From contig NZ_SCQN01000022.1 in NCBI RefSeq assembly GCF_004321985.1, positions 37,607-101,606 on the forward strand: 64,000 bases of DNA, in the 5' to 3' direction. The notes under the pieces were generated by a model that was not told the DNA's origin, searched no databases, and saw only the letters and a list, made by a program, of their open reading frames with translations. Positions 16,441 through 26,264 of this stretch are shown piece after piece. This stretch comes from Castellaniella sp. Its GTDB lineage: Bacteria; Pseudomonadota; Gammaproteobacteria; Burkholderiales; Burkholderiaceae_B. The position numbers and the translations under genes are program-made. How positions within the stretch are numbered: position 1 is the first letter of the stretch; each line of letters opens with the position of its first letter.

Positions 16441-19400
16441 GCATCTCCGCGCACTTCATCCGTCGCCCCATCGGGACGTCGTTGCTGGCGCTGGCGCTGT
16501 TCCTGGTGGGCGCGGCGGTCTTCAACCTGTTGCCGGTGGCACCCTTGCCCCAGGTGGATTTTCCGACCATCCAGGTGACGGCCAAGCTGCCCGGAGCCAA
16601 TCCCGAGACCATGGCGACCAGCGTGGCGCAACCCCTAGAGCGGCAGTTCTCCACCATTCCCGGCCTGGTGCAGATGAGTTCCCAGAACGCACTGGGCTCC
16701 TCGAGCATCACCCTGCAGTTCGACCTGAATCGCAACATCGACGGGGCGGCCCTGGACGTACAGACCGCTATCAACTCGGCGGCCCGGCAGCTGCCGGCCA
16801 ATCTGCCCAGTCCGCCTACCTTCCGCAAGATCAACCCGGCGGACTTTTCCATCCTGATCCTGTCGGTGCAGTCCGACGTGCTGCCCATTACGGTAGTCAA
16901 CGACTATGCCGACAATATCCTGGCGCAACAGCTCTCGCGCGTGCAGGGCGTAGGCCAGGTCAATATTTTCGGGCAGCAGAAGCCCGCCATCCGCATCCAG
17001 GTCGATCCGCGCAAGATCGCGGCGCTGGGTCTGGATCTGGAATCCATCCGTGGGGTGATCGCGACCATGACGGTCAGCCAGCCCAAGGGCACGATCGACG
17101 GCCCGCAGCAAAGCTACACGGTCTATACCAATGACCAGATCCTGGACGCTTCCCCCTGGAATGACGCCATCATCGCCTGGCACAAGGGTGCGCCCGTCCA
17201 GGTTCGGGATATCGGGCAGGCCATTGCCGGGCCGGAGGACGCAAAGCAGGCGGCCTGGGCGTTTGCGGGAGCCGGAGCGGGTGTATCGGACCGGGTGATC
17301 GGCGGTCGCTCGCTGGTCGTGGGTGTGACCAAGGAACCAGGCGCCAACGTGATCGATACGGTGGCACGTATCCGCGCGGAGCTGCCCGGCATCATGGCCT
17401 CCATGCCGGCCAGCGTCCACGTCAGCACGCTGATCGATCGCACGCAGAACATCCAGGCTTCGGTGCACGAGGTGGAGTTCACCCTGCTGCTGTCCATTGC
17501 CCTGGTGGTGGGCGTGATCTTCATGTTCCTGCGCAATGTGGCGGGGACGCTGATTGCGAGCGTGGCGGTGCCACTTGCGCTGATGGGGACTTTTGCCCTG
17601 ATGTATGTGGTGGGCTATAGCCTGGACAATCTGTCGCTGATGGCGCTCACGATTTCGGTTGGGTTCATCGTCGACGACGCGGTCGTCATGCTGGAGAACA
17701 TCTGGCGGCACATCGAGGAAGGGATGAAGCCCATGGAGGCGGCGCTGAAGGGCTCCGACGAAATCGGTTTCACCATCGTGTCCATTTCCGTATCGCTCAT
17801 GGCGGTCTTCATTCCGTTGTTGCTCATGGGCGGGATCGTGGGGCGGCTGTTCCGTGAATTCGCCGTCACGGTCGTCATGACCATCGTGATCTCTGTGATC
17901 GTGACGCTGACGCTCACCCCGATGCTGTGCTCCAGATTCCTGCGGGATCTGCAACATGTGCAGCATGGCCGTGTGTATCGTGGTTTCGAGCGGGGTTTCG
18001 ATCTTCTGCTGGGGGGCTACCGGCGAGGCCTGGACGTGGTGCTGAACCACTCGTTCGTCACGCTGCTGGTGTTTCTGGCAACGGTGGCGGCTTCGGCCGC
18101 CCTGTTCATCGTGATCCCCAAGGGCTTCTTTCCGCAGCAGGATACCGGGGCGATTTTCGGGATCGCGGAATCCTCGCAGGACAGCTCCTTCGAGGCCATG
18201 AACCAGCGCATGATGGCGCTTGCCGACATCCTGCGACAGGACCCGGACGTGGCCGCGTTCGGCATGACCAGCAATGCGCCGACCTTCAACAATGGGCGCT
18301 ATTTCATCAGCCTGCGGGCGCGCGAACAGGGGCGCAAGGCTTCGGCCGATCAGGTGATCCGCCGCCTGCGGCCGAAACTGGACAAGGTTCCGGGCGTGCG
18401 GCTGTTCATGCAGGCCGGCCAGGACATCAATGTGGGCGGGCGCCTGTCACGCACGCAGTACCAGTACACGCTCACCAGCCCGGATCTGGACGAGCTCAAC
18501 ATCTGGGCGCCGCGTTTGCTGGAACGTTTCCATACGCTCGCGCCGCTCACGGATCTGGCGACTGACCAGCAGAATCACGCCAATACAGCGGTCGTCACCA
18601 TCGATCGCGCGCGGGCCGCCATGTTCGGCATCACGCCAGCCATGATCGACGGAACGATCTACGATGCGCTGGGCCAGCGCCAAGTGGCGCAGTATTTCAC
18701 ACAGGTCAACAGCTACAACGTGGTGCTGGAAATCACGCCTCAGTGGCAGCGGCAGCCCGACGTGTTCTCGCATCTGTACATCAAGTCGCCCCTGACGGGC
18801 GAGCAGGTGCCGCTCTCCAGTCTGGTGAAGGTCGACACTTCGAAACCCGGCTATCTGTCGATCAATCACCAGGGGCAGTTCCCGGCCGTGACGATTTCCT
18901 TCAACCTGTCGCCCGGCTATTCGCTGGGCCAGGCGGTTGATGCCATCAACAAGGCCGAGGCTTCCATGGCAGTGCCGTTGTCGATCCGTGGATCATTTCA
19001 GGGCACAGCCCAGGCCTTCCAGGAATCGCTGGCCACCCAGCCCTATCTGATTGCGGCGGCGCTGGTCGCGGTCTATATCGTGCTGGGGTTGCTGTACGAA
19101 AGCTACATCCACCCCCTCACCATTCTGTCCACGCTGCCGGCGGCGGGGGTGGGTGCTTTGCTGATCCTGATGGGGAGCGGATTCGACCTGAGCGTGATCG
19201 CGCTCATCGGCATCCTGCTGCTCATCGGTATCGTGAAGAAGAACGGGATTCTGCTCATCGACTTTGCCATCGTCGCCGAGCGCGAGCAGGGCCTTTCGCC
19301 GCGCGAAGCCATCTACCAGGCGTGCCTGCTGCGGTTTCGGCCCATCCTGATGACGACGCTGTGCGCACTGTTTGCCGGCGTGCCGCTCATGCTGGGCAGC

Positions 19401-19598
19401 GGCGCGGGATCGGAACTGCGCCAGCCCCTGGGCTACACCATGGTGGGTGGGCTCATCCTGTCGCAGGTACTCACCCTGTTCACCACACCGGTGGTTTACC
19501 TCTATCTGGATCGCCTGCACCACCGCTATGTCCGGGGGAGGGCGCTGAAACAGGCCCGCAAGCTGCGGCGGCTGCGGGCGGTCCAGCGCTCGGCCTGA
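16437..19598 (+). CDS. RND multidrug efflux permease (MdtB/MdtC-like)
   Basis: A 1053-residue inner-membrane proton-driven pump of the HAE-RND family with 12 helices and two large periplasmic loops. The N-terminal FIRRPIGTSLLALALFL and the transmembrane helix 4 proton-relay motif VGFIVDDAVVMLENI (adjacent Asp pair near 410) are intact. It starts at TTG overlapping the adaptor's stop codon, showing tight coupling. MdtABC normally has two different permeases; here there is only one, and no outer-membrane factor gene follows. Substrates cannot be predicted. Confidence 0.92.
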   Translation: MSISAHFIRRPIGTSLLALALFLVGAAVFNLLPVAPLPQVDFPTIQVTAKLPGANPETMATSVAQPLERQFSTIPGLVQMSSQNALGSSSITLQFDLNRNIDGAALDVQTAINSAARQLPANLPSPPTFRKINPADFSILILSVQSDVLPITVVNDYADNILAQQLSRVQGVGQVNIFGQQKPAIRIQVDPRKIAALGLDLESIRGVIATMTVSQPKGTIDGPQQSYTVYTNDQILDASPWNDAIIAWHKGAPVQVRDIGQAIAGPEDAKQAAWAFAGAGAGVSDRVIGGRSLVVGVTKEPGANVIDTVARIRAELPGIMASMPASVHVSTLIDRTQNIQASVHEVEFTLLLSIALVVGVIFMFLRNVAGTLIASVAVPLALMGTFALMYVVGYSLDNLSLMALTISVGFIVDDAVVMLENIWRHIEEGMKPMEAALKGSDEIGFTIVSISVSLMAVFIPLLLMGGIVGRLFREFAVTVVMTIVISVIVTLTLTPMLCSRFLRDLQHVQHGRVYRGFERGFDLLLGGYRRGLDVVLNHSFVTLLVFLATVAASAALFIVIPKGFFPQQDTGAIFGIAESSQDSSFEAMNQRMMALADILRQDPDVAAFGMTSNAPTFNNGRYFISLRAREQGRKASADQVIRRLRPKLDKVPGVRLFMQAGQDINVGGRLSRTQYQYTLTSPDLDELNIWAPRLLERFHTLAPLTDLATDQQNHANTAVVTIDRARAAMFGITPAMIDGTIYDALGQRQVAQYFTQVNSYNVVLEITPQWQRQPDVFSHLYIKSPLTGEQVPLSSLVKVDTSKPGYLSINHQGQFPAVTISFNLSPGYSLGQAVDAINKAEASMAVPLSIRGSFQGTAQAFQESLATQPYLIAAALVAVYIVLGLLYESYIHPLTILSTLPAAGVGALLILMGSGFDLSVIALIGILLLIGIVKKNGILLIDFAIVAEREQGLSPREAIYQACLLRFRPILMTTLCALFAGVPLMLGSGAGSELRQPLGYTMVGGLILSQVLTLFTTPVVYLYLDRLHHRYVRGRALKQARKLRRLRAVQRSA

Positions 19599-19643
19599 AG
19601 GTCGGCCCGTGGCGGCCGCAGCTGCTGCGGTGGCGTGGCAGTC

Positions 19644-19664
19644 GCCCGGCCTTTGCGGCCGGGC
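19644..19664. terminator. GC hairpin between convergent RND and ABC genes
   Basis: GCCCGGCC and GGCCGGGC form an 8-bp stem with a 5-nt loop in the gap between the converging rnd and malG-like genes. There is no T run on either strand, so terminator activity is doubtful. Confidence 0.35.
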
Positions 19665-19675
19665 CAAGTGGATGC

Positions 19676-20542
19676 TCAGTCCCGCGCCACGGCGGTCAGG
19701 CCGGCCACGAGCTGGTCGATGAAGAAGGTGTACAGCACCGCGATCGGGATGCTCGCGATCAGTGCGCCCGCGAGCAGCGGTCCCCAGTGGAAGACGTCGC
19801 CTCGGATCAGTTCGGTCGGCACCGCGATGCTGATGGTCTTGTCGGCCGAGCGGGTCACAAACGCGAGCGCGTAGATGAATTCGCTGGTGGACAGGGTAAA
19901 GGCAAACACGATGACTGTCAGGATCCCGGGGATGGCCAGCGGCAGCACTACATGCAGGAAGGCGCTGAAGCGGTTGTGGCCGTCGATCATGGCCTGTTCT
20001 TCGATGTCACGTGGGATGCCTTTGAAGAAACCCATGAGCAGCCAGGTACAGAACGGCACGGTGAAGGTTGGGTACGCCACGATGAGTGCGCCCATGGAAT
20101 TCTGCAGCCCGAGGAAGGCGATGACCTTGGAGAACGGGATGAACAGTAGCGTGGGCGGAATCAGGTACGTCAGAAAAATGCCGATCCCCAGTGTTTCCCC
20201 CCAGCCGCCAGCGATCCTGGCCAGCCCGTAGGCGGCCGGCACCGACAGCACGAGGGTGATCAGGACGACAGCAACCCCCACGTAAACGGTGTTCAACAGC
20301 CATTGGACGTATTGCGTCTGTTCAAAGAGCAGCCGCAGGTTGTCTAGGGTGGGCAGATGGTGGAACCAGAAAGGGTTGACGGACGGCGTGAAGACATCGG
20401 CCTGGGTCTTGAAGGTCGTGATGAGCATCACGTAGAAAGGTAGCGCCGAGAAGATCACGAACAGCAGCGTTCCGACATAGAGGGCGCTCTTGCGCCCCAG
20501 ATGGCGGGCAGGCTGCGTCGCGGCGGCAGATGTGGATGACAT
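19676..20542 (-). CDS. Carbohydrate-type ABC transporter permease (MalG family)
   Basis: A 288-residue integral membrane permease with six predicted helices. The cytoplasmic EAA-type coupling loop is visible as EEQAMIDGHNRFSAFLHVVLPLAIPG near 195-220. It is the last gene of a four-gene importer cluster, only 2 nt after the companion permease. Belongs to the CUT1 class handling oligosaccharides, polyols or glycerol-phosphate; the substrate is not deducible from the sequence. Confidence 0.92.
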   Translation of the reverse strand: MSSTSAAATQPARHLGRKSALYVGTLLFVIFSALPFYVMLITTFKTQADVFTPSVNPFWFHHLPTLDNLRLLFEQTQYVQWLLNTVYVGVAVVLITLVLSVPAAYGLARIAGGWGETLGIGIFLTYLIPPTLLFIPFSKVIAFLGLQNSMGALIVAYPTFTVPFCTWLLMGFFKGIPRDIEEQAMIDGHNRFSAFLHVVLPLAIPGILTVIVFAFTLSTSEFIYALAFVTRSADKTISIAVPTELIRGDVFHWGPLLAGALIASIPIAVLYTFFIDQLVAGLTAVARD

Positions 20543-20544
20543 GG

Positions 20545-21468
20545 TCAGATCTCCCGGCGGCGGATCAGGGACAGAATCAGAATGGATATGGCGGCCAGCA
20601 CTGGCAGCAGGAAGAGTGCCGTTGCCGCACCACGGCCCAGCGCGCCACCCTGCACACCGGTGAAGAAGGCAAGGGATGGCAGCACCTGGGTGGCGTTGGC
20701 TGGTCCGCCACGCGTCAGGATGAAGACCGTGATGATGTCGGAGAACACGAACACGAACGTGAACAGGATGGCGACTCCGAACACCGGAATCAGCATGGGC
20801 AGAATGATGTGGAACAGTCTCCGGAAGTAGCCGGCGCCATCAATTTCGGATTGCTCGAGAATGTCGCGCGGTACGCCGTTCAGCCCCGCCAGGATGATGA
20901 CCGTCGCCAGCGGCAGTAATCGCCAGACGTTCACCAGGATGATGGAAAAGAGCGCGTAACCGCTGCGTCCCAACCAATAAGTATTGGGAAAGTCTCCGAA
21001 CAAGGCGCCCGGGTGACCGAGTAGGCCCAGTCCGCGCAGGATCCAGTCCAGCGGGCTGAATGTGGAATCCAGCATCCACAGCCAGGCGATGGCTGACAGC
21101 GATGCCGGCGCGGTCCAGGGCAACAGGATCAGGAACCGGATCAGCCACTTGCCGCGCACGGGGCGCACCAGCAGTTCGGCCTGGATGGTGCCCAGCACCA
21201 GCACGCCGATCACTGTGCTGGTCGTGATGACGAAGGTATTGCTGATCGAGCGTAGAAAGTCTGGTGTGCTGAGCAGTGCGGTGAAATTTTCCAGCCCCAC
21301 GAAACGCATGACCGGGCTGCCGGTCGTCACGTCGTTCAGGCTGTAGACGATCGCAAGGATTACCGGAACGCCCAGCAGCAAAACGATATACAGGATGGCG
21401 GGCAGGACCATGCCCATGGCCAGCAGCGTATCCCGCTGGTCCAGAGTCAGGCGGCGTGTAGTTCCCAT
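20545..21468 (-). CDS. Carbohydrate-type ABC transporter permease (MalF family)
   Basis: A 307-residue permease, partner of the MalG-type protein, with six helices and the coupling loop ILEQSEIDGAGYFRRLFHIILPM near 215. The gene starts 3 nt after the ATPase gene stop, so the importer genes are translated from one mRNA. Confidence 0.92.
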   Translation of the reverse strand: MGTTRRLTLDQRDTLLAMGMVLPAILYIVLLLGVPVILAIVYSLNDVTTGSPVMRFVGLENFTALLSTPDFLRSISNTFVITTSTVIGVLVLGTIQAELLVRPVRGKWLIRFLILLPWTAPASLSAIAWLWMLDSTFSPLDWILRGLGLLGHPGALFGDFPNTYWLGRSGYALFSIILVNVWRLLPLATVIILAGLNGVPRDILEQSEIDGAGYFRRLFHIILPMLIPVFGVAILFTFVFVFSDIITVFILTRGGPANATQVLPSLAFFTGVQGGALGRGAATALFLLPVLAAISILILSLIRRREI

Positions 21469-21471
21469 GGC

Positions 21472-22494
21472 TCAACCCTTTGCGCGCAGACCGCTGCGCG
21501 GGTCGAAGCGACGGATCTTGTCGTTGGGCACGTAGAAGGTAACCGACTGGCCGGCTGCCAGCCCCTGGGACAGACGTTCCCGCATCTTCAGGATGAGATC
21601 AGTTTTGGTCGCGTCCAGGGTGCTGTAAATGAGGGCATCCGCGCCCAGGGCTTCGACCTGCTGGATGGTGATGGCGAGCGGATGCTGCCCCGTAAGATCC
21701 GCGCCAGCCGGCGGCAGCCAGGCGTCCTCAGCGTGGAATCCTACCCGCCAGTCTCCTTCCGGGATCAGGTTCATCGGGGGCGACCCCATGAATTGCGCCA
21801 CATAGGTGTTGGCCGGTTCGTGGTAGATCTCGTGGGGTGTTCCGATTTGCTGCAACTCGCCGTGATTCATGACGGCGATGCGTTGACCCAACCCCATCGC
21901 CTCGACCTGGTCGTGGGTGACATACAGCGTGGTGATGCCGGTCTGTTGGTGCAGGCGCCTGAATTCACGGCGCGCCGAATGGCGCAGTTTTGCGTCCAGG
22001 TTGGAAAGCGGCTCATCCATCAGGAACAGGCTGGGCGTGCGCACCAGCGCCCGGGCCAGGGCGACACGCTGACGCTCACCGCCCGAGAGCGCTCGGGGCT
22101 TACGGTTCAGGTAGGCCTCGATGTGGAACAGCTTGGCGGCCCATTCGACCTTTTCCTTGATCTGTGCGGCCGGCATGTTGCTGGCTTCAAGCGGAAAGGA
22201 AATGTTGCGCCCAACTGTTTTGTGCGGGTAGAGCGCGTAGCTCTGAAACACCATGGAGATGTTACGGCTGCGTGGGGGTTCTTCGTTGGCTACACGGCCA
22301 TCGATGCGGATGATCCCGCTCGTGGGGCGTTCCAGCCCCGCGATGGTCCGCATCAGCGTGGATTTGCCTGAGCCCGAGGCTCCCAGCAATACCAGAAACT
22401 CCCCGTCGGGAACCTCGATGTTGACGTCATTGACGGCTTTGACCCGACCGTGGTCGTAAGTGGTGCATAGGTGCTCGATGCTCAGGCTGGCCAT
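21472..22494 (-). CDS. ABC transporter ATP-binding protein (MalK/UgpC type)
   Basis: A 340-residue ATPase energising the importer. Walker A GASGSGKST (about 38-46), Q-loop VFQSYALYP, signature LSGGERQRVALARAL and Walker B LFLMDEPLSNLD are all intact. A C-terminal TOBE/OB regulatory domain occupies about 235-340. The start at 22494 is preceded by GGAG; an in-frame extension overlaps the binding-protein gene and is rejected. Confidence 0.94.
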   Translation of the reverse strand: MASLSIEHLCTTYDHGRVKAVNDVNIEVPDGEFLVLLGASGSGKSTLMRTIAGLERPTSGIIRIDGRVANEEPPRSRNISMVFQSYALYPHKTVGRNISFPLEASNMPAAQIKEKVEWAAKLFHIEAYLNRKPRALSGGERQRVALARALVRTPSLFLMDEPLSNLDAKLRHSARREFRRLHQQTGITTLYVTHDQVEAMGLGQRIAVMNHGELQQIGTPHEIYHEPANTYVAQFMGSPPMNLIPEGDWRVGFHAEDAWLPPAGADLTGQHPLAITIQQVEALGADALIYSTLDATKTDLILKMRERLSQGLAAGQSVTFYVPNDKIRRFDPRSGLRAKG

Positions 22495-22514
22495 TTGGTC
22501 TCCTTTTCTGTGGT

Positions 22515-23984
22515 TCAGGCTTTCTTGCCGCCGATCATGCCGCGGCCGCGCCATTGGGCGTAAATCGCCTCGGCTTGTTTGGCTGCTTCTTCCACGGCCT
22601 GTTCGGGCTTGAGATCACCACGTGCTGCCTTGGCCATCATGTTGGGCAGGATGAAGGTGTTGAAGACTTCGCCCACGGCCGGGTTCGAGTAGCCCGGGTG
22701 CCCCAGATTCGTGGTCCATTTCTCGGCCGGGATGAGTGGCTTGAGTTTGCCGTCGGCCTCGCCCGGCAGCTTGAACGGATCGTTGGTGAACCAGGCGTCG
22801 TTCAGTTCCTTTGTCGTCTTGGCTCCGGGCACGGCAGGGTACCCGCGGTCCCCGGATGGGACGGGAGTGCCGATGTAGCTGGGTGTGTTGTAGAGCTTGC
22901 TGTGGTACATGGCCTGGTCGTAGTTGGCCGCCAGGTGCAGGATGAACTGCTTGGAAAGGTCTTCGCGCGCCTTGGCGAACTTCGGGATGATGTAGTTGTA
23001 GAGCACGTGTACGTTTGCCCAGCGGTCGCCGTAGGGCCCGGCCAGCGGCCCGAGGAAGAAGACGTCCTTCGCGATGTCCGGCTTGGTGGCCTGTGCGGAG
23101 CGGTAGGCCGAGATCGAGTTCACGATGTACGAGGCCTTCCCGGCAATCAGGTCCTGATTGTTTGACGCTGCGTTCCAGGCAAAGACAGCCGGCGTCATGG
23201 TCCGGTGATACAGATCGGCCATGTATTTCACGGCCTCAATGGCGCGTTCGCGATTCTTGCCGACGTTCAAAATGACGTTGTCGTCGGCGTCTTGAACCGA
23301 GGCGCCCCAGGACCACAGGATGGAGCGTGCCACCATGTTCGAGTCGAGTTCCTGAGACATGCCGATGCCGACCTGGACGCCTTGTTCCTTGCGGATTTTT
23401 TCGCCCACGTCGAGCAGTTGTTGATAGGTGTCGGGACCGTTGGCCATTCCGGCCTTTTCCCACAGGCTCTTGCGATAGTCCCCGCAGTCGATCGTCCAGC
23501 CGTGGCAGAATGCATACCACTGTTTCATGGTGGGGTTGTAGGACACCCGCTTGATGACGTCGAAGATGGCGCCGAATTTCTTGGCGGCTTCCTGGTTCAC
23601 GTCGGCCATGTCCACGACGTTTGGCGTGAACTGCGCGGCCTCTGGTCCCAACTCGATGATGTCGTGGCCTGAATTGGCAGACATTTCCGAGGTGGTCGTG
23701 GTCACCAGGTCAGCAATATTGATGTGATCTACCGTGACCTTCACGCCGTTGGCGTCGCCCCAGGCTTTGGCGAAGGCGTCGAACCACTTGTCGTAGGTCG
23801 GAACGAAGTGGCTCCATTGCAGGATCTTCAGCGTCTTGTCCGCCGCAAAGGCGTTCAGCGGGAAAAGCGGTGCGCCGATGGCGGCGAGGCCGGCCATCCC
23901 GCCGGCCTTGAGCACACGTCGCCGGCTGGCGGAATGGCGGGAAGTGGGGTGGTCCTGACCGGGCTTGTGAGAAAGATACGACAT
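22515..23984 (-). CDS. Tat-exported extracellular solute-binding protein, family 1
   Basis: A 489-residue binding protein and first gene of the importer operon. The N-terminus carries a twin-arginine signal: SRRRVLKAGGMAGLAAIG then an Ala-x-Ala region near residue 47, so it folds in the cytoplasm before export. The mature part has the family 1 layout (LKILQWSHFVPTYDKWFDAF; later WANVHVLYNYIIPKFAK). Tat export may reflect a cofactor or fast folding. GGAGG precedes the ATG. Substrate is unknown; CUT1-type sugar or polyol is the default expectation. Confidence 0.9.
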   Translation of the reverse strand: MSYLSHKPGQDHPTSRHSASRRRVLKAGGMAGLAAIGAPLFPLNAFAADKTLKILQWSHFVPTYDKWFDAFAKAWGDANGVKVTVDHINIADLVTTTTSEMSANSGHDIIELGPEAAQFTPNVVDMADVNQEAAKKFGAIFDVIKRVSYNPTMKQWYAFCHGWTIDCGDYRKSLWEKAGMANGPDTYQQLLDVGEKIRKEQGVQVGIGMSQELDSNMVARSILWSWGASVQDADDNVILNVGKNRERAIEAVKYMADLYHRTMTPAVFAWNAASNNQDLIAGKASYIVNSISAYRSAQATKPDIAKDVFFLGPLAGPYGDRWANVHVLYNYIIPKFAKAREDLSKQFILHLAANYDQAMYHSKLYNTPSYIGTPVPSGDRGYPAVPGAKTTKELNDAWFTNDPFKLPGEADGKLKPLIPAEKWTTNLGHPGYSNPAVGEVFNTFILPNMMAKAARGDLKPEQAVEEAAKQAEAIYAQWRGRGMIGGKKA

Positions 23985-24319
23985 GACCTTGCCTCCTTAG
24001 GAAGGGCGGGAGCATGTCGTCAGGAAAACACAATCGACGGCGCTACTCCCTGAACAGGAAGAGAGCTTGATGCGATGTGAACAACCAGTCTCGTTACCTT
24101 GGGAGGCCTGTCTCGGCCCCTCTGAAACTTGGGGGAAGTGTAACGCCAATTTTTCAGAACACAAGCAATGGAGACCCTGAGCGGCTGGCCCTCTCCAGGG
24201 AGTGACAGGGTTTTCCCCTAATAAAATCGAGGATTGGCAAAGAGGGGTTTGGTAATCTCCAGATTTGGCGCCAGCCTGCAGACCATAGCCTTTGAAAAGT
24301 CGTGCTCCCTATAGGGTCT
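23985..24319. other. Leader and promoter region of the ABC importer; no gene seen
   Basis: Non-coding stretch of 335 nt between the binding-protein gene and pyrD, both on the minus strand. The only clear signal is the minus-strand promoter annotated separately. Short reading frames here are arbitrary and lack ribosome-binding sites. The leader of the importer mRNA would be about 150 nt. No riboswitch-like fold was recognised. Confidence 0.6.
24137..24164 (-). promoter_or_regulatory. Candidate sigma-70 promoter of the ABC importer operon
   Basis: On the minus strand TTGTGT (24164-24159) and TACACT (24142-24137) are spaced by 16 nt, about 150 nt ahead of the binding-protein ATG. Confidence 0.45.
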
Positions 24320-25366
24320 TTAGGCCGATGCCAGTGCCCGCACGCATTCCCGCACGAGTTCCGGGCCACGGTAGATCAGCCCGGTGTAGATCTGCACCGC
24401 GTCGGCGCCCGCCTGGATCTTTTCGCAGGCCTGTTGTCCGGATTCGATTCCGCCCACACCGATGATGGCGGTAGTGGTCCCCAGGCGGCTGCGCAGCCGG
24501 CGGATGACTTTGAGCGACATTTCGTGGACGGGCGGACCCGACAGCCCCCCTGGTTCGCTTTCGTGAGGCAGGCCAGTCACGGCCGCGCGCGACAGCGTCG
24601 TGTTGGTGGCGATGATGCCGTCGATTCCATGGCGTGGAACGATGTCGGCGATGGCGTCTACCGCAGCGTCGTCCAGGTCGGGGGCGATCTTGACGACCAA
24701 TGGTGTGCGCCGGCCATGCTGGTCGGTCAGCGCCTCGCGCCGTTCGCGCAAGGCATCAAGCAGCACGTCCAGTGCCTCGTGATGCTGCAGGCTGCGCAGG
24801 TCGCGGGTGTTGGGCGACGAGATGTTCACGGTAACGTAGTCGGCGTGCGGGTAGACGGCATCCAGACAGGTCAGGTAGTCGTCGACGGCACGGTCTATCG
24901 GCGTGTCCGCATTCTTACCGATATTCAGCCCGAGGATTCCCCCGTCCTGGCGCCAGTGGCTGCGCTGCACGTTGGCAACGAAGGTATCCAGCCCTGCATT
25001 GTTGAAACCCATGCGGTTGATCAGGGATCGGGCGCGAGGCAGCCGGAACAGGCGCGGGGCTGGATTTCCAGGCTGTGCCAGCGGCGTTACCGTGCCGACC
25101 TCGATGAACCCGAACCCCAGCATGGCCAGGCCGTCGATGTAGGCGCCGTTCTTGTCCAGCCCGGCGGCCAGCCCGACGGGGTTGCGCAGCGGCAGGCCCA
25201 TGACGGTGCGCGGCAGCAGCAGTTGACGATGGCGGGCGAGGGCGCGCGTGGCGGCGCAATCGTTCAAGCGTTTGAGAGCGCTCAGTGTCCACTCGTGGGC
25301 CTGTTCGGGATCCATGGAAAATAGCGCGCTGCGCACCACGGGGTAGGCCTGGAAGAGAAGCGACAT
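24320..25366 (-). CDS. pyrD: Quinone-dependent dihydroorotate dehydrogenase
   Basis: Class 2 DHODH, oxidising dihydroorotate to orotate in pyrimidine synthesis and passing electrons to membrane quinone. The 348-residue protein has the amphipathic N-terminus ([21 protein letters not shown]), the FMN loop [12 protein letters not shown], the NISSPNT catalytic segment and the C-terminal GGIESGQQA phosphate site. It is the last gene of the minus-strand aat-bpt-pyrD run, 50 nt after bpt. Confidence 0.97.
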   Translation of the reverse strand: MSLLFQAYPVVRSALFSMDPEQAHEWTLSALKRLNDCAATRALARHRQLLLPRTVMGLPLRNPVGLAAGLDKNGAYIDGLAMLGFGFIEVGTVTPLAQPGNPAPRLFRLPRARSLINRMGFNNAGLDTFVANVQRSHWRQDGGILGLNIGKNADTPIDRAVDDYLTCLDAVYPHADYVTVNISSPNTRDLRSLQHHEALDVLLDALRERREALTDQHGRRTPLVVKIAPDLDDAAVDAIADIVPRHGIDGIIATNTTLSRAAVTGLPHESEPGGLSGPPVHEMSLKVIRRLRSRLGTTTAIIGVGGIESGQQACEKIQAGADAVQIYTGLIYRGPELVRECVRALASA

Positions 25367-25416
25367 GAATGGATTCCCTGGGGTCCCCGCTCCCCCGGGA
25401 GTACGAAGGCGCGGCG

Positions 25417-26181
25417 CTACGCGGCCGGTGACTTCGCCGTCGCGTTGCCTGGTGGATATGCCGGCTCCATCCAGACGCCCCCACGCAGGATCTGGTGCGG
25501 ACGGAACCGCGATTTGTACGCCATTTTACGGCTTTCGCCGATCCAGTATCCGAGGTACAGCCAGGGCAGGTCCAGCGTGCGGCAGTAGTCGAGCTGCCAC
25601 AGAATACCGTAGGTGCCCAGGCTGCCGTGGAAGTCCGGATCGTAGAAAGTGTAGACCGCCGAGACTCCGGTATCCACGCGATCCATGATGGAGACCATGC
25701 GCAGGACCCCGTCCGTATCGTGGAATTCTGCCATCTCGGAACGGACCCGGCTGGTGAGCAGGAACTGGGTGTATTGCTCTTGGTCATCCTGGTCCATGCC
25801 GGCGCCAGGGTGGCGCTTGTGCTGATAGCGCTGATAGAGCTGGAAATGCTCCGGGTCCCAGTGCAGTGGTGAGCATCGGGCGGTCAGCCGGGGCTGCATG
25901 TGATGCCAGAGCTTGCGCTGTGTGCGGTCGCGCTGGAATCGTTGTGCATCGACCCGGATGGGAATGCAGGCCTGACAGTCGCCGCAGGACGGCCGGTAGG
26001 TGAATAGGCCGCTGCGGCGGAAGCCCCGTTCGATCAGGCGCGAATAGGCTGCTTCATCGACCAGATGCGCAGGTGCCGCGACCTCGGATCGGGCCATGCG
26101 TCCTGGGAGATAGCTGCAGGGGTACGACGCAGTGGTGTAGAACTGCAAGTGGCGGAAGATCGATTCGCTAGGTTTGCTCAT
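25417..26181 (-). CDS. bpt: Aspartate/glutamate leucyltransferase Bpt
   Basis: Bpt moves leucine from Leu-tRNA to proteins with N-terminal Asp or Glu, marking them for ClpAP via ClpS. The 254-residue protein has the ATE-family N-terminal cysteine cluster ([13 protein letters not shown] near 66-78) and the C-terminal catalytic region with [15 protein letters not shown]. Length is usual. It sits between aat and pyrD on the same strand, so both leucylating branches of the bacterial N-degron pathway are encoded together. Confidence 0.95.
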   Translation of the reverse strand: MSKPSESIFRHLQFYTTASYPCSYLPGRMARSEVAAPAHLVDEAAYSRLIERGFRRSGLFTYRPSCGDCQACIPIRVDAQRFQRDRTQRKLWHHMQPRLTARCSPLHWDPEHFQLYQRYQHKRHPGAGMDQDDQEQYTQFLLTSRVRSEMAEFHDTDGVLRMVSIMDRVDTGVSAVYTFYDPDFHGSLGTYGILWQLDYCRTLDLPWLYLGYWIGESRKMAYKSRFRPHQILRGGVWMEPAYPPGNATAKSPAA

Positions 26182-26264
26182 GGCCGCAGTCCATCCGGTG
26201 GGCTCGCTTCATTGTGACACCCGCGTCGCGAGGATGCCAGCGGCCTGTGTGGTTGCCGGACGGT

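Noticed and set aside
16635..18050. 471-residue minus-strand frame inside the RND pump gene
   Set aside because: His/Arg/Asp-rich shadow of a conserved membrane pump.
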